A DNA stretch of 64,000 nt, from contig NZ_CAKMMG010000001.1 in the NCBI RefSeq assembly GCF_927798115.1, forward strand, positions 496,001 to 560,000, given 5' to 3'. Position 1 is the first letter of the stretch. Every line of letters starts with the position of its first letter. The stretch comes from Paenibacillus auburnensis. GTDB lineage: Bacteria; Bacillota; Bacilli; Paenibacillales; Paenibacillaceae. The position numbers were made by a program, and so were the translations under genes. Shown here piece by piece: positions 52,601-59,232 of this stretch. Below the pieces are notes generated by a model that was given only the letters and a program-made list of their open reading frames with translations, was not told the origin of the DNA and did no database searches.

Positions 52601-53557
52601 ATGAAGGATATGAAGTACTTAATTTCGGTTCTGGTAGGAGCGATGAGCTATGGCATCTTGTCGACTATAGTTGTACTCGCGTACGGACAAGGATATCAGC
52701 TGGGAGAAGTGGTCGGTACGCAGCTGATGACTGGCTGTATACTGGCCTGGATGCTGGCTCTATATACCAAAGTGAGAGAGACACGCAAGCAGCGGAAACA
52801 AGGAATCACACCGGCAGAAGCCGGAAATGTATCCCCGCGGATGACATGGAAGCACAGACTGCTGCTTATGCTGGCCGGGGCACCGACTGTCGTCACGGGC
52901 CTGTTGTATTACCAGTCTCTCCGTTACATCCCGGCATCGCTGGCGATTATCCTGCTGTTCCAGTTTACCTGGATCAGTGTGCTGATCCAGGCGGTCAGCA
53001 AACGCCAGCGTCCGGATAAAATTACCGTATTAACGTTGTTCCTGCTGTTCGGCGGAACTCTGCTTGCGGCAGGTGTGCTTGGAGAGAGTACGGCTCACTT
53101 CGATTTCTTAGGCATTACACTCGGTCTGCTGTCAGCGGTAAGCTATTCGATGTTCATCATCTTTAGCGGGAAAGCCGTTCCCTCAGTACATCCGGCTTAC
53201 CGGAGTGCCTGGATGGTTACAGGCGGTCTAGTGCTGCTCTGCATCCTGTTCCCGCCGTATTTCCTGTTCAACGGCTTGCTATGGGGACAGCTGCTGTTGT
53301 TCGGATTCCTGCTCGGATTGTTCGGAGCGTTTATTCCGCCGGTGCTGTTTGCGATTGGCGTGCCCCATATCGGAGGCGGAATGGCCGGTATTCTCGGTGC
53401 GGCCGAGCTTCCGGTGGCAGTACTGCTGTCCTCGTTCGTGCTGCATGAGCAGGTAAGCGTACTGCAATGGACCGGGGTAGTTCTGGTATTGCTTGGGGTA
53501 GTAATGCCTGAGCTGTATAAACTGCGCTGGAGAAGCACAGAGACGGTAACCTCTTGA
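52601..53557 (+). CDS. EamA/DMT-family transporter under riboswitch control
   Basis: Integral membrane protein of about 318 residues with ten hydrophobic segments in two EamA halves (YLISVLVGAMSYGILSTIVVLAYGQGY; LGITLGLLSAVSYSMFIIFSGKAVPS). Each half has the DMT pattern, e.g. LLYYQSLRYIPASLAIILLFQFTWISVL and GGMAGILGAAELPVAVLLSSFVLHEQVSVLQWTG. Members usually export metabolites. With a purine-class aptamer predicted to switch it on, a purine or nucleoside exporter is the best guess. ATG 52601 has AGGAGG 10 bases upstream. Confidence 0.88.
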   Translation: MKDMKYLISVLVGAMSYGILSTIVVLAYGQGYQLGEVVGTQLMTGCILAWMLALYTKVRETRKQRKQGITPAEAGNVSPRMTWKHRLLLMLAGAPTVVTGLLYYQSLRYIPASLAIILLFQFTWISVLIQAVSKRQRPDKITVLTLFLLFGGTLLAAGVLGESTAHFDFLGITLGLLSAVSYSMFIIFSGKAVPSVHPAYRSAWMVTGGLVLLCILFPPYFLFNGLLWGQLLLFGFLLGLFGAFIPPVLFAIGVPHIGGGMAGILGAAELPVAVLLSSFVLHEQVSVLQWTGVVLVLLGVVMPELYKLRWRSTETVTS

Positions 53558-53597
53558 GGTTGGCCGGAAACAACAAATAGTGTTGAGCCATATGTTG

Positions 53598-53633
53598 AAG
53601 AAGCCCGCATGAAATGCGGGCTTCTTGCTTTTT
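53598..53633 (+). terminator. Terminator after the DMT transporter gene
   Basis: Perfect 13-base stem AAGAAGCCCGCAT / ATGCGGGCTTCTT with a 3-base loop and a GCTTTTT tail. Confidence 0.9.
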
Positions 53634-53666
53634 AATGGCCTGTCTAAGTGAGGCAGGAGGGGATTA

Positions 53667-53750
53667 TTGTTAACTGCTGCATACAGCAATGTAATCCATA
53701 TCTTTGCTGGTGGTTTTGAACGAGTTGAGATCCAACAAAAGGACGAATGA
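53667..53750 (+). CDS. Possible 27-residue small protein
   Basis: AGGAGG at 53655-53660 sits 6 bases before a TTG start. The frame gives a short peptide (LTAAYSNVIHIFAGGFERVEIQQKDE) whose stop lies in the left arm of the inverted repeat. No promoter fits between the preceding terminator and this site. Unrecognised; could be chance. Confidence 0.25.
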   Translation: MLTAAYSNVIHIFAGGFERVEIQQKDE

Positions 53751-53782
53751 GCGGAACCAGGAGGTTCCGCTCATTCGTCCTT
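53739..53782. repeat. Perfect 20-base inverted repeat with 4-base loop
   Basis: 53739-53758 is the exact reverse complement of 53763-53782, loop AGGA. There is no T run, so it is unlikely to be a normal terminator on the plus strand. Confidence 0.85.
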
Positions 53783-53866
53783 AAATCTATGTTAGTCCAC
53801 ATTTGAAGTTTCATCAATTACACCATTAAGACAGACTGTTTTATTGCGACTAAATTATTCAAGGCA

Positions 53867-53916
53867 TAAAAAAACGCCCCTAATTGTGGCGAAATTGTGA
53901 ATCTTATAAAATTATT
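53867..53916 (-). ncRNA. Possible short minus-strand transcript
   Basis: It would begin about 7 bases after the minus-strand -10 box (53923-53928) and end at a weak hairpin (CGCC/GGCG) followed by seven T (A run at 53868-53874 on the plus strand). About 50 bases, no ORF. Confidence 0.25.
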
Positions 53917-53922
53917 ACCTTT

Positions 53923-53951
53923 ATTATACCATAAAATAACAGAAAAATCAA
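53923..53951 (-). promoter_or_regulatory. Sigma-A-like promoter on the minus strand
   Basis: Read on the minus strand: TTGATT, 17-base spacer, perfect TATAAT. No minus-strand gene lies downstream of it. Confidence 0.5.
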
Positions 53952-54003
53952 GTATTGTTTCCTAATCCGGCTGAATGGTACAACAGATGTGAGGTGATAA
54001 CTA

Positions 54004-54918
54004 ATGAAAAATAAAAGCATCACAGCGCTTGTTAGTGCATTTGCGAGAGCCTATCACGCAGAGCATAATCAGATCAAAATTTTTGATGACCGGCTCGCAA
54101 GAGAACTATTAACCAATGATGAATACACGAACATCTCCAGCAACATGTCGAAGGGGATAACATTCTTCCTGCCGGAATTTACCGGCACACAGGAGGAGTG
54201 CCTGCGGGCAATCGTTGATTGGCAGCTGTCGCCGTCTCCGCTGGGGCGGGCCGCTTTTGCGGAACAGGCGCTTCAAAATGCGGTCACACTTGGGGCAAGG
54301 CAATATCTGATTTTTGCCGCTGGATATGATACCTTCGCTTACCGCCAGCCGGACTTTGCAGATAAACTGCAAATCTTTGAAATCGATCACCCCGCTACAG
54401 GTGATGATAAGCAGCGGCGGATCTCTTCGCTACATTGGCAGATACCGTCCAATGTGCATTATATTCCGGCTGATTTTCTTGACCCTGACTGGCAGAAGGG
54501 AGTGCTGGGATGTCCCGCTTATGACCCGGATCAGATCAGCTTCAGCAGCTTACTGGGCATCAGTTATTATCTGCCCAAGGATTCGTTTAAACAATTATTG
54601 TCCGCCATTGTGATGCTGCTCCCTAGCGGCAGCAGCATCGTTTTTGATTATCCTGATGAGCTTACCTTTACACCCCAGGCAGGTGAACGGACACAGAAGC
54701 AGTTAATGATGGCAGCACAGGCAGGCGAGCCGATGCAGGCAAGCTACTCTTACCGGGATCTGGAGCAGATGCTCGAAGAGCTTAATCTGCTGATCTATCA
54801 GCATCTGACTCCAGCTGAAATTAATGTACAGCTGTTCAAGGCATATAATGACAGCCAGCCGGCTCATCCCATTACGGCCTTTGATAATGTGAATTATTGC
54901 TTGGCGGTTAAGCGGTAA
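54004..54918 (+). CDS. Class I SAM-dependent methyltransferase, LCM/TIGR00027-like
   Basis: Methyltransferase of 304 residues of the leucine-carboxyl-methyltransferase-like group. It shows SPLGRAAFAEQALQNAVTLGARQYLIFAAGYDTFAYRQP (SAM-binding region with AAGYDT), LQIFEIDHPATGDDKQRRI (acidic SAM contact in EID), FSSLLGISYYLPKDSF and GSSIVFDYPDE. In this group the substrate is often a small molecule or polyketide-like acid; none is suggested by the neighbours. GTGAGGTGA precedes the ATG. No terminator found before the Fur box region. Confidence 0.87.
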   Translation: MKNKSITALVSAFARAYHAEHNQIKIFDDRLARELLTNDEYTNISSNMSKGITFFLPEFTGTQEECLRAIVDWQLSPSPLGRAAFAEQALQNAVTLGARQYLIFAAGYDTFAYRQPDFADKLQIFEIDHPATGDDKQRRISSLHWQIPSNVHYIPADFLDPDWQKGVLGCPAYDPDQISFSSLLGISYYLPKDSFKQLLSAIVMLLPSGSSIVFDYPDELTFTPQAGERTQKQLMMAAQAGEPMQASYSYRDLEQMLEELNLLIYQHLTPAEINVQLFKAYNDSQPAHPITAFDNVNYCLAVKR

Positions 54919-55017
54919 CAATCTTAATTCTGCAATCCGCGCTAATCGTTCCCGGTGTTCAGTTTTCTGGTCAATATTTTCGCAGATCGTCCATGTTATT
55001 TACGGAAATAATCCATG

Positions 55018-55047
55018 TTCAAAAGGAGCAGATTTATCTATGATAAT
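55018..55047 (+). promoter_or_regulatory. Candidate promoter of the siderophore-binding protein gene
   Basis: TTCAAA (55018-55023), 18-base spacer, GATAAT (55042-55047), directly followed by the Fur box. Confidence 0.4.
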
Positions 55048-55049
55048 TG

Positions 55050-55069
55050 TGATAATGATTCTCATTATT
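55050..55069. promoter_or_regulatory. Fur box upstream of the siderophore-binding protein gene
   Basis: TGATAATGATTCTCA fits the 7-1-7 consensus with one mismatch, and bases 55051-55069 fit the 19-base consensus at 16 positions. It lies at the expected transcription start. Confidence 0.78.
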
Positions 55070-55096
55070 AATAAGATCTGAGGTGGGGTAGCAGGC

Positions 55097-56059
55097 ATGT
55101 TAAAAGGATTAAAAGGTTTGGTATTAGCTAGTGTAATGGTTTTGGGCATTGGATCTGCAGTAAGCGTCAACGCGGCACCGGTGAATGTAGGGAAAGCCAC
55201 CACGTCGGCTACGCAGAAAATTACCTATAAAGGCAAGGTATATACGGTTCCTGCAAAGACCGATAACATTGTGATCGCTGGTGCACTGGAGGCTCTTGAA
55301 GACGCACTGGTGCTGAATTTCAAGCCCAAGGGTGCCCTTACCGTAGGCGGTAAGTTTCCGGCCATGTTCTCCAAAATTACATCCGGCGTTACACCGGTAG
55401 GGGAGAAGATGGAGCCAAATTTTGAGACCATCCTCAAGCTCAAGCCGGCCGTTATTCTTAGCAGTACCAAATTTCCGGCTGAAACTAATGAGAAGCTGGC
55501 AAAGATAGCTACAACCATTCCGGTATCTCATATCGCTACGGATTGGATGGACAACCTTAAGCTGCTGGCAGCACTTACAGGCAAACAGAATGAGTCGACA
55601 GCGGCCATTCTGAAGTATCAGAATGAATTAAAAGTAGCTAAAGTGAAGCTCGCTCCTAAGTTTAAAAACAAGACAGTGATGGCTTTGCGTATCCGGACAG
55701 GCAACCTGTTCCTGTATCCGCAGGATATCTTCTTTAACCGGTCCCTGTACGCAGATCTGGGTGCAGCTGTACCAAAGGAAGTTCAGCAGGCGAAGGCCCA
55801 GCAGAACATTTCGCTGGAGGCGTTTGCGGCGATTAACCCGGATTATCTTTTCGTCCAATTCTCACCGGATGAGAACAAGGATAATCCAAAGGCCCTGGAA
55901 GAACTGCAGAAGAATCCGATCTGGAAGAGCCTGAAAGCCGTCAAGAGCGGCAATGTTTATGTCAATCTGGTTGATCCGCTGGCCCAAGGCGGTACAGCTT
56001 ACAGTAAATTCACATTCCTGGAGGCTTTGATGAAAACGAAGCTTTATACAGGTAAATGA
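55097..56059 (+). CDS. Iron-siderophore/heme-type ABC binding protein without lipobox
   Basis: Exported binding protein of 320 residues with the FecB/FepB (PBP type III) fold: TDNIVIAGALEALEDALVLNFKPKGA, NFETILKLKPAVILSS, NPDYLFVQFSPDE and a final AVKSGNVYVNLVDP. The signal peptide (LKGLVLASVMVLGIGSAVSVNAAP) has an AxA-type cleavage site and no cysteine, so it is not a lipoprotein as Gram-positive binding proteins usually are. No permease or ATPase lies next to it. Strong Fur box upstream; terminator downstream. It may be secreted, wall-held or shared with a distant transporter. Confidence 0.87.
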   Translation: MLKGLKGLVLASVMVLGIGSAVSVNAAPVNVGKATTSATQKITYKGKVYTVPAKTDNIVIAGALEALEDALVLNFKPKGALTVGGKFPAMFSKITSGVTPVGEKMEPNFETILKLKPAVILSSTKFPAETNEKLAKIATTIPVSHIATDWMDNLKLLAALTGKQNESTAAILKYQNELKVAKVKLAPKFKNKTVMALRIRTGNLFLYPQDIFFNRSLYADLGAAVPKEVQQAKAQQNISLEAFAAINPDYLFVQFSPDENKDNPKALEELQKNPIWKSLKAVKSGNVYVNLVDPLAQGGTAYSKFTFLEALMKTKLYTGK

Positions 56060-56089
56060 GTCAATATTCATACGAAGCATAATCGTACA

Positions 56090-56119
56090 AGAGAGCCGCA
56101 GGTCGGCTCTCTATTTTTA
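56090..56119 (+). terminator. Terminator after the siderophore-binding protein gene
   Basis: AGAGAGCCG / CGGCTCTCT stem, short loop, ATTTTTA tail. Confidence 0.85.
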
Positions 56120-56149
56120 TACATACCCTTCTTTTTGGAAAAAATATGG

Positions 56150-56178
56150 TTTTTAATCATTCCAGTTTATGGTATAAT
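56150..56178 (+). promoter_or_regulatory. Extended -10 promoter of the SDR gene
   Basis: TGGTATAAT (TG extension, TATAAT 56173-56178) with a weak -35 TTTTTA 17 bases upstream. Confidence 0.55.
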
Positions 56179-56276
56179 TTGGTTGATATGTCGAAATTGC
56201 TCGCTTGATTAGGGAATGGGTCGAAATGAGGAACAATACCGAACCGAAACTCTATAACAAAGAAAGTGGTGTTTTG

Positions 56277-57044
56277 ATGAATCACAGATTTAGCGGGAAA
56301 GTAGCCATTGTAACCGGAGCGGGGAGCGGAATTGGAAGGGCTTCTGCTATCAGACTTGCCTTAGAGGGGGCTTCAGTCGTATGTGTAACCATATCAAACT
56401 CCGGAAAAGCTACTGCGCGGGAAATTACTGAACTGGGAGGGGAATCGCTTTTTATTCAGGGGGATGTTTCAAAAGAGGCTGTTGTTAAGGGCATAATCAA
56501 GGATACTATTGATCGTTACGGTAAAATTGATTGCCTGTACAACAATGCTGCTATTACCGGCGATAATCAGCTAGTGGAAGAATACCCGGTAGAGACTTTT
56601 GAAAGAGTAATTGACACGAATCTTATCAGCCAGTTTATGATGATGAAATACGCAATTCCGTACATGCCGTCCGGTTCGGCCATCCTCAATTGCGCCTCCC
56701 TTCACGGTACCATTGGGATGGCCGGTGATGCGGCCTATTCCGCAAGCAAGCACGCAATTATCGGGTTAACCAAATCTGTTGCGGCTGAGGTAGGTCCGCG
56801 CAATATCCGGGCCAATGTACTTGCGCCAGGGCCTGTACCGACAGTCATGATGGGACGTTATGAACGGCTCCTTTCAGATGACATAGAAGGTTTACAATCC
56901 GCAATTGCCAGCGGGACAGCGCTTAAACGCTACGGAACTGCTGATGAGATTGCGAATTTTGTATGCTTCCTGCTAAGCGATGAAGCCGGCTTTATTACAG
57001 GCACTGTTCATCTTATCGATGGAGGATATTCCGCTACCAAATAA
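56277..57044 (+). CDS. Short-chain dehydrogenase/reductase
   Basis: Classical SDR oxidoreductase of 255 residues. The cofactor motif is VAIVTGAGSGIGRA, NNAA (CLYNNAAITG) is present, and the catalytic Ser-Tyr-Lys set is LNCASLHG and YSASKHA. The C-terminus GFITGTVHLIDGGYSATK is typical. Substrate unknown. The start at ATG 56277 (MNHRFSGKVAIVTG) is set by family alignment, with only a weak GTGG site; in-frame starts at 56205 and 56226 would add up to 24 residues. Confidence 0.9.
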   Translation: MNHRFSGKVAIVTGAGSGIGRASAIRLALEGASVVCVTISNSGKATAREITELGGESLFIQGDVSKEAVVKGIIKDTIDRYGKIDCLYNNAAITGDNQLVEEYPVETFERVIDTNLISQFMMMKYAIPYMPSGSAILNCASLHGTIGMAGDAAYSASKHAIIGLTKSVAAEVGPRNIRANVLAPGPVPTVMMGRYERLLSDDIEGLQSAIASGTALKRYGTADEIANFVCFLLSDEAGFITGTVHLIDGGYSATK

Positions 57045-57180
57045 GCTCTCTAAATTAACAGAAAACAGAAATTTGTTAAATACATTAATAAAATTCCTTT
57101 TTCTCTCAACTTGCTTCTAAGAACTGCCGATATAAATTTTGTAGGTACATATTTACAATTTCATATTTGGAGGAATCAGC

Positions 57181-57540
57181 ATGCCTTACACAATGGAAGT
57201 AAATCTTCAAAAAAATCAAGTGGTGGTAAAAGCATTAGGTCTTACAGAAGCGGACGTGCCATCCTATATATCTGATTTTGAAAAAGCGATGAAGCAGCTT
57301 AAACCGGGCTTTACGGGAATAACTGACGTAACAGGTTCAGCGACCATTCTTTCCCCTGAGGTTGCCGGAATGCTTGCACCTACTGGCGATATGGCTGTTG
57401 CTAACGGCCTTGGCGGATGGGCTTATGTAGCAAACTCCCCAATCTGGAAAATGCAGATGAAGAGACTTTTCGGAAGTTTTGCGGTGCATTATCCAACTTA
57501 TGAAGAAGCGGATGCTTATCTGCAAAGCTTATCTAAATAA
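57181..57540 (+). CDS. Conserved hypothetical protein, STAS-like layout
   Basis: Not recognised by name. 119 residues. The pattern (MEVNLQKNQVVVKALGLTEADVPSYISDFEKAMKQL, GITDVTGSATILSPEVAGML, GGWAYVANSPIWKMQMKRLFGSF, THYPTYEEADAYL-like end) alternates strands and helices like SpoIIAA/STAS-type small proteins that read a binding partner. TTGGAGG lies before the ATG; a terminator follows, so it is a single-gene unit. Confidence 0.75.
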   Translation: MPYTMEVNLQKNQVVVKALGLTEADVPSYISDFEKAMKQLKPGFTGITDVTGSATILSPEVAGMLAPTGDMAVANGLGGWAYVANSPIWKMQMKRLFGSFAVHYPTYEEADAYLQSLSK

Positions 57541-57553
57541 TCCCTCCATCTTT

Positions 57554-57585
57554 AGAGAAGGTCCAATACGGGCCTTCTCTTTTTG
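57554..57585 (+). terminator. Terminator after the STAS-like small protein gene
   Basis: AGAGAAGGTCC / GGGCCTTCTCT stem and TTTTT. Confidence 0.87.
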
Positions 57586-57601
57586 TTACATACGGATAAC
57601 A

Positions 57602-58951
57602 TTAAGGTCTGCGGGAGGGAGGAATACTCTGCGGATTGTTAAAGACATTACCCGGGTCATATTTAGCTTTCACTCTCCGCAGCCTCGGATAATTACTTCC
57701 ATAGTACACCGGTCCCGAATTTTTAATTCCCTGGTCCGGAACGTTGATATAGGAACCTACAATATATGGCTGGAGCTTACGTCTTGTAGTGCGCACAATG
57801 GCGATATTTTTCGCGGCTTCCGATTTCTTGGTCCATGAGCTGTTCCACTCAACATAAAATTTTGCTTTACGCCAGTAGAAGGCAGTTGATTTAGGAGATT
57901 TACGGCTTACAGCACCACCCCAGTTAAGGAAAAAGAATCCCGCGGGGTCCCCGTCCACTTGCTCTAAAAATTCACGGACGCTCTTAATTGCCTTGTCCGG
58001 GAACGGCGATTTGGCGAAGCCGCTGGAGAACTGGTTACTGAACCTTTGGGTAAGCACCGGATCCGGTGCTAATAAAAAGCTAACTACCTGCGTGTAGGGT
58101 AAGGAGCTGATGAGCTTAGTTGTCGGCGTTCCTACTCCTGTAACTGGTTTTAACAGCCTGGTAGCCTCCGCTTTTGATCCGAGGAACAGCCCAAGCATAC
58201 TGACGTTGCCACCTTTTTTCGGTCCGATGGATAATTCGCTGCCCAGTTTGGTGTTGACGGAAGGAGCCCATAATTGCCAAGCTTTGAAGACTTTTTCGAA
58301 TTGCTCCCACGGCCAGGTGACACGGAAGACGGTAGCAGTGGCTGGAGCGCGGCGCACTTTGAATTTGTATCTTGTGTATACGCCAAAGTTCCCTCCGCCG
58401 CCTCCGCGTGAAGCCCATAGGAGATCAGTGTTACTATTTTTGTTGGCAGTGATAACATTACCCTTCGCGTCAACCATTTCGAGTCCGATCAGATTATCAC
58501 TGACAAGGCCTACCGTCCGTTGAAGCGGTCCGATTCCGCCGCCCAATGTGATTCCGCCGATTCCAACCGTAGGGCTGTCGCCAAAAGGAGCAAGGTAGCC
58601 CAGGCGGGCAAGCGTATGTGCAATTCTCCCGACTGTATTTCCAGTCTCAACAATTACAGTTCCATTTTTTTTATTGAGCGTGATTTTCCGCATTTCACTT
58701 ACATCGATGACTATCCCGCCGTTAACCTGTGACAGATTGACCTCCAGCGAATGTCTCCCGCTTCTAGGCCGGATGGGGACCTTATTCTCGCGCGCCCATT
58801 TGATGGCATTTGCAACATCTTGAGTTTTTTGAGCAAACACAAATACTTTCGGGAAACGATCGGTATGGGGATCCCAATTTCTTCGTGCCTTTTCATAACC
58901 CGGATCTCCTTTAAAGATAACCCGTCCGGTAAGCTGCGTTTTTAATTTCAT
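57602..58951 (-). CDS. FAD-binding oxidoreductase with BBE domain (CotQ/YgaK-like)
   Basis: Flavoprotein oxidase of 449 residues. The FAD-binding half has PIRPRSGRHSLEVN, where the His normally carries covalent FAD, and SPTVGIGGITLGGGIGPLQRTVGLVSDNLIGLEMVDAKG. The berberine-bridge-like C-terminus is YYGSNYPRLRRVKAKYDPGNVFNNPQSIPP. The Cys used by bicovalent family members is absent. Relatives in Bacillus include the coat protein CotQ and YgaK; the substrate is usually a sugar or alcohol. Single gene; no terminator of its own except the convergent one. Confidence 0.88.
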   Translation of the reverse strand: MKLKTQLTGRVIFKGDPGYEKARRNWDPHTDRFPKVFVFAQKTQDVANAIKWARENKVPIRPRSGRHSLEVNLSQVNGGIVIDVSEMRKITLNKKNGTVIVETGNTVGRIAHTLARLGYLAPFGDSPTVGIGGITLGGGIGPLQRTVGLVSDNLIGLEMVDAKGNVITANKNSNTDLLWASRGGGGGNFGVYTRYKFKVRRAPATATVFRVTWPWEQFEKVFKAWQLWAPSVNTKLGSELSIGPKKGGNVSMLGLFLGSKAEATRLLKPVTGVGTPTTKLISSLPYTQVVSFLLAPDPVLTQRFSNQFSSGFAKSPFPDKAIKSVREFLEQVDGDPAGFFFLNWGGAVSRKSPKSTAFYWRKAKFYVEWNSSWTKKSEAAKNIAIVRTTRRKLQPYIVGSYINVPDQGIKNSGPVYYGSNYPRLRRVKAKYDPGNVFNNPQSIPPSRRP

Positions 58952-59232
58952 GAATCACAACTCCTACTTTAGTTATAAATTCAATGTAAGCGAGTAAATC
59001 AAGACCTGATAGCTTATGAGGGGCATCCGTCCAGGGAGTGGGCGAAACAAAACATTTTCTGATCATGTTGTCTCGTGAACCGCTAATAAATATAAGCGCG
59101 ACCCTTCGGATGGATTCCGTAACCTAACTGCTTATTGTCCGTATAAGGATAAAAAGCTTGAACCGAATCATACATTCTCCAAGGTGAATTGCAGCTATGT
59201 ATATCAAATAAGACATTGAGGTTGTGCATCAT

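Larger units (their letters stand above)
53558..54003. other. Intergenic region with hairpins and a possible small ORF
   Basis: It contains the transporter terminator, a 27-codon ORF with a perfect ribosome binding site (53667), a perfect 20-base inverted repeat (53739-53782) and an outward minus-strand promoter with an A-run hairpin (53868-53951). No larger gene recognised. Confidence 0.5.

Noticed and set aside
52510..53019. 169-codon frame overlapping the riboswitch terminator and the DMT gene
   Set aside because: It is a shadow frame of the transporter gene, which has clear membrane segments and its own AGGAGG.
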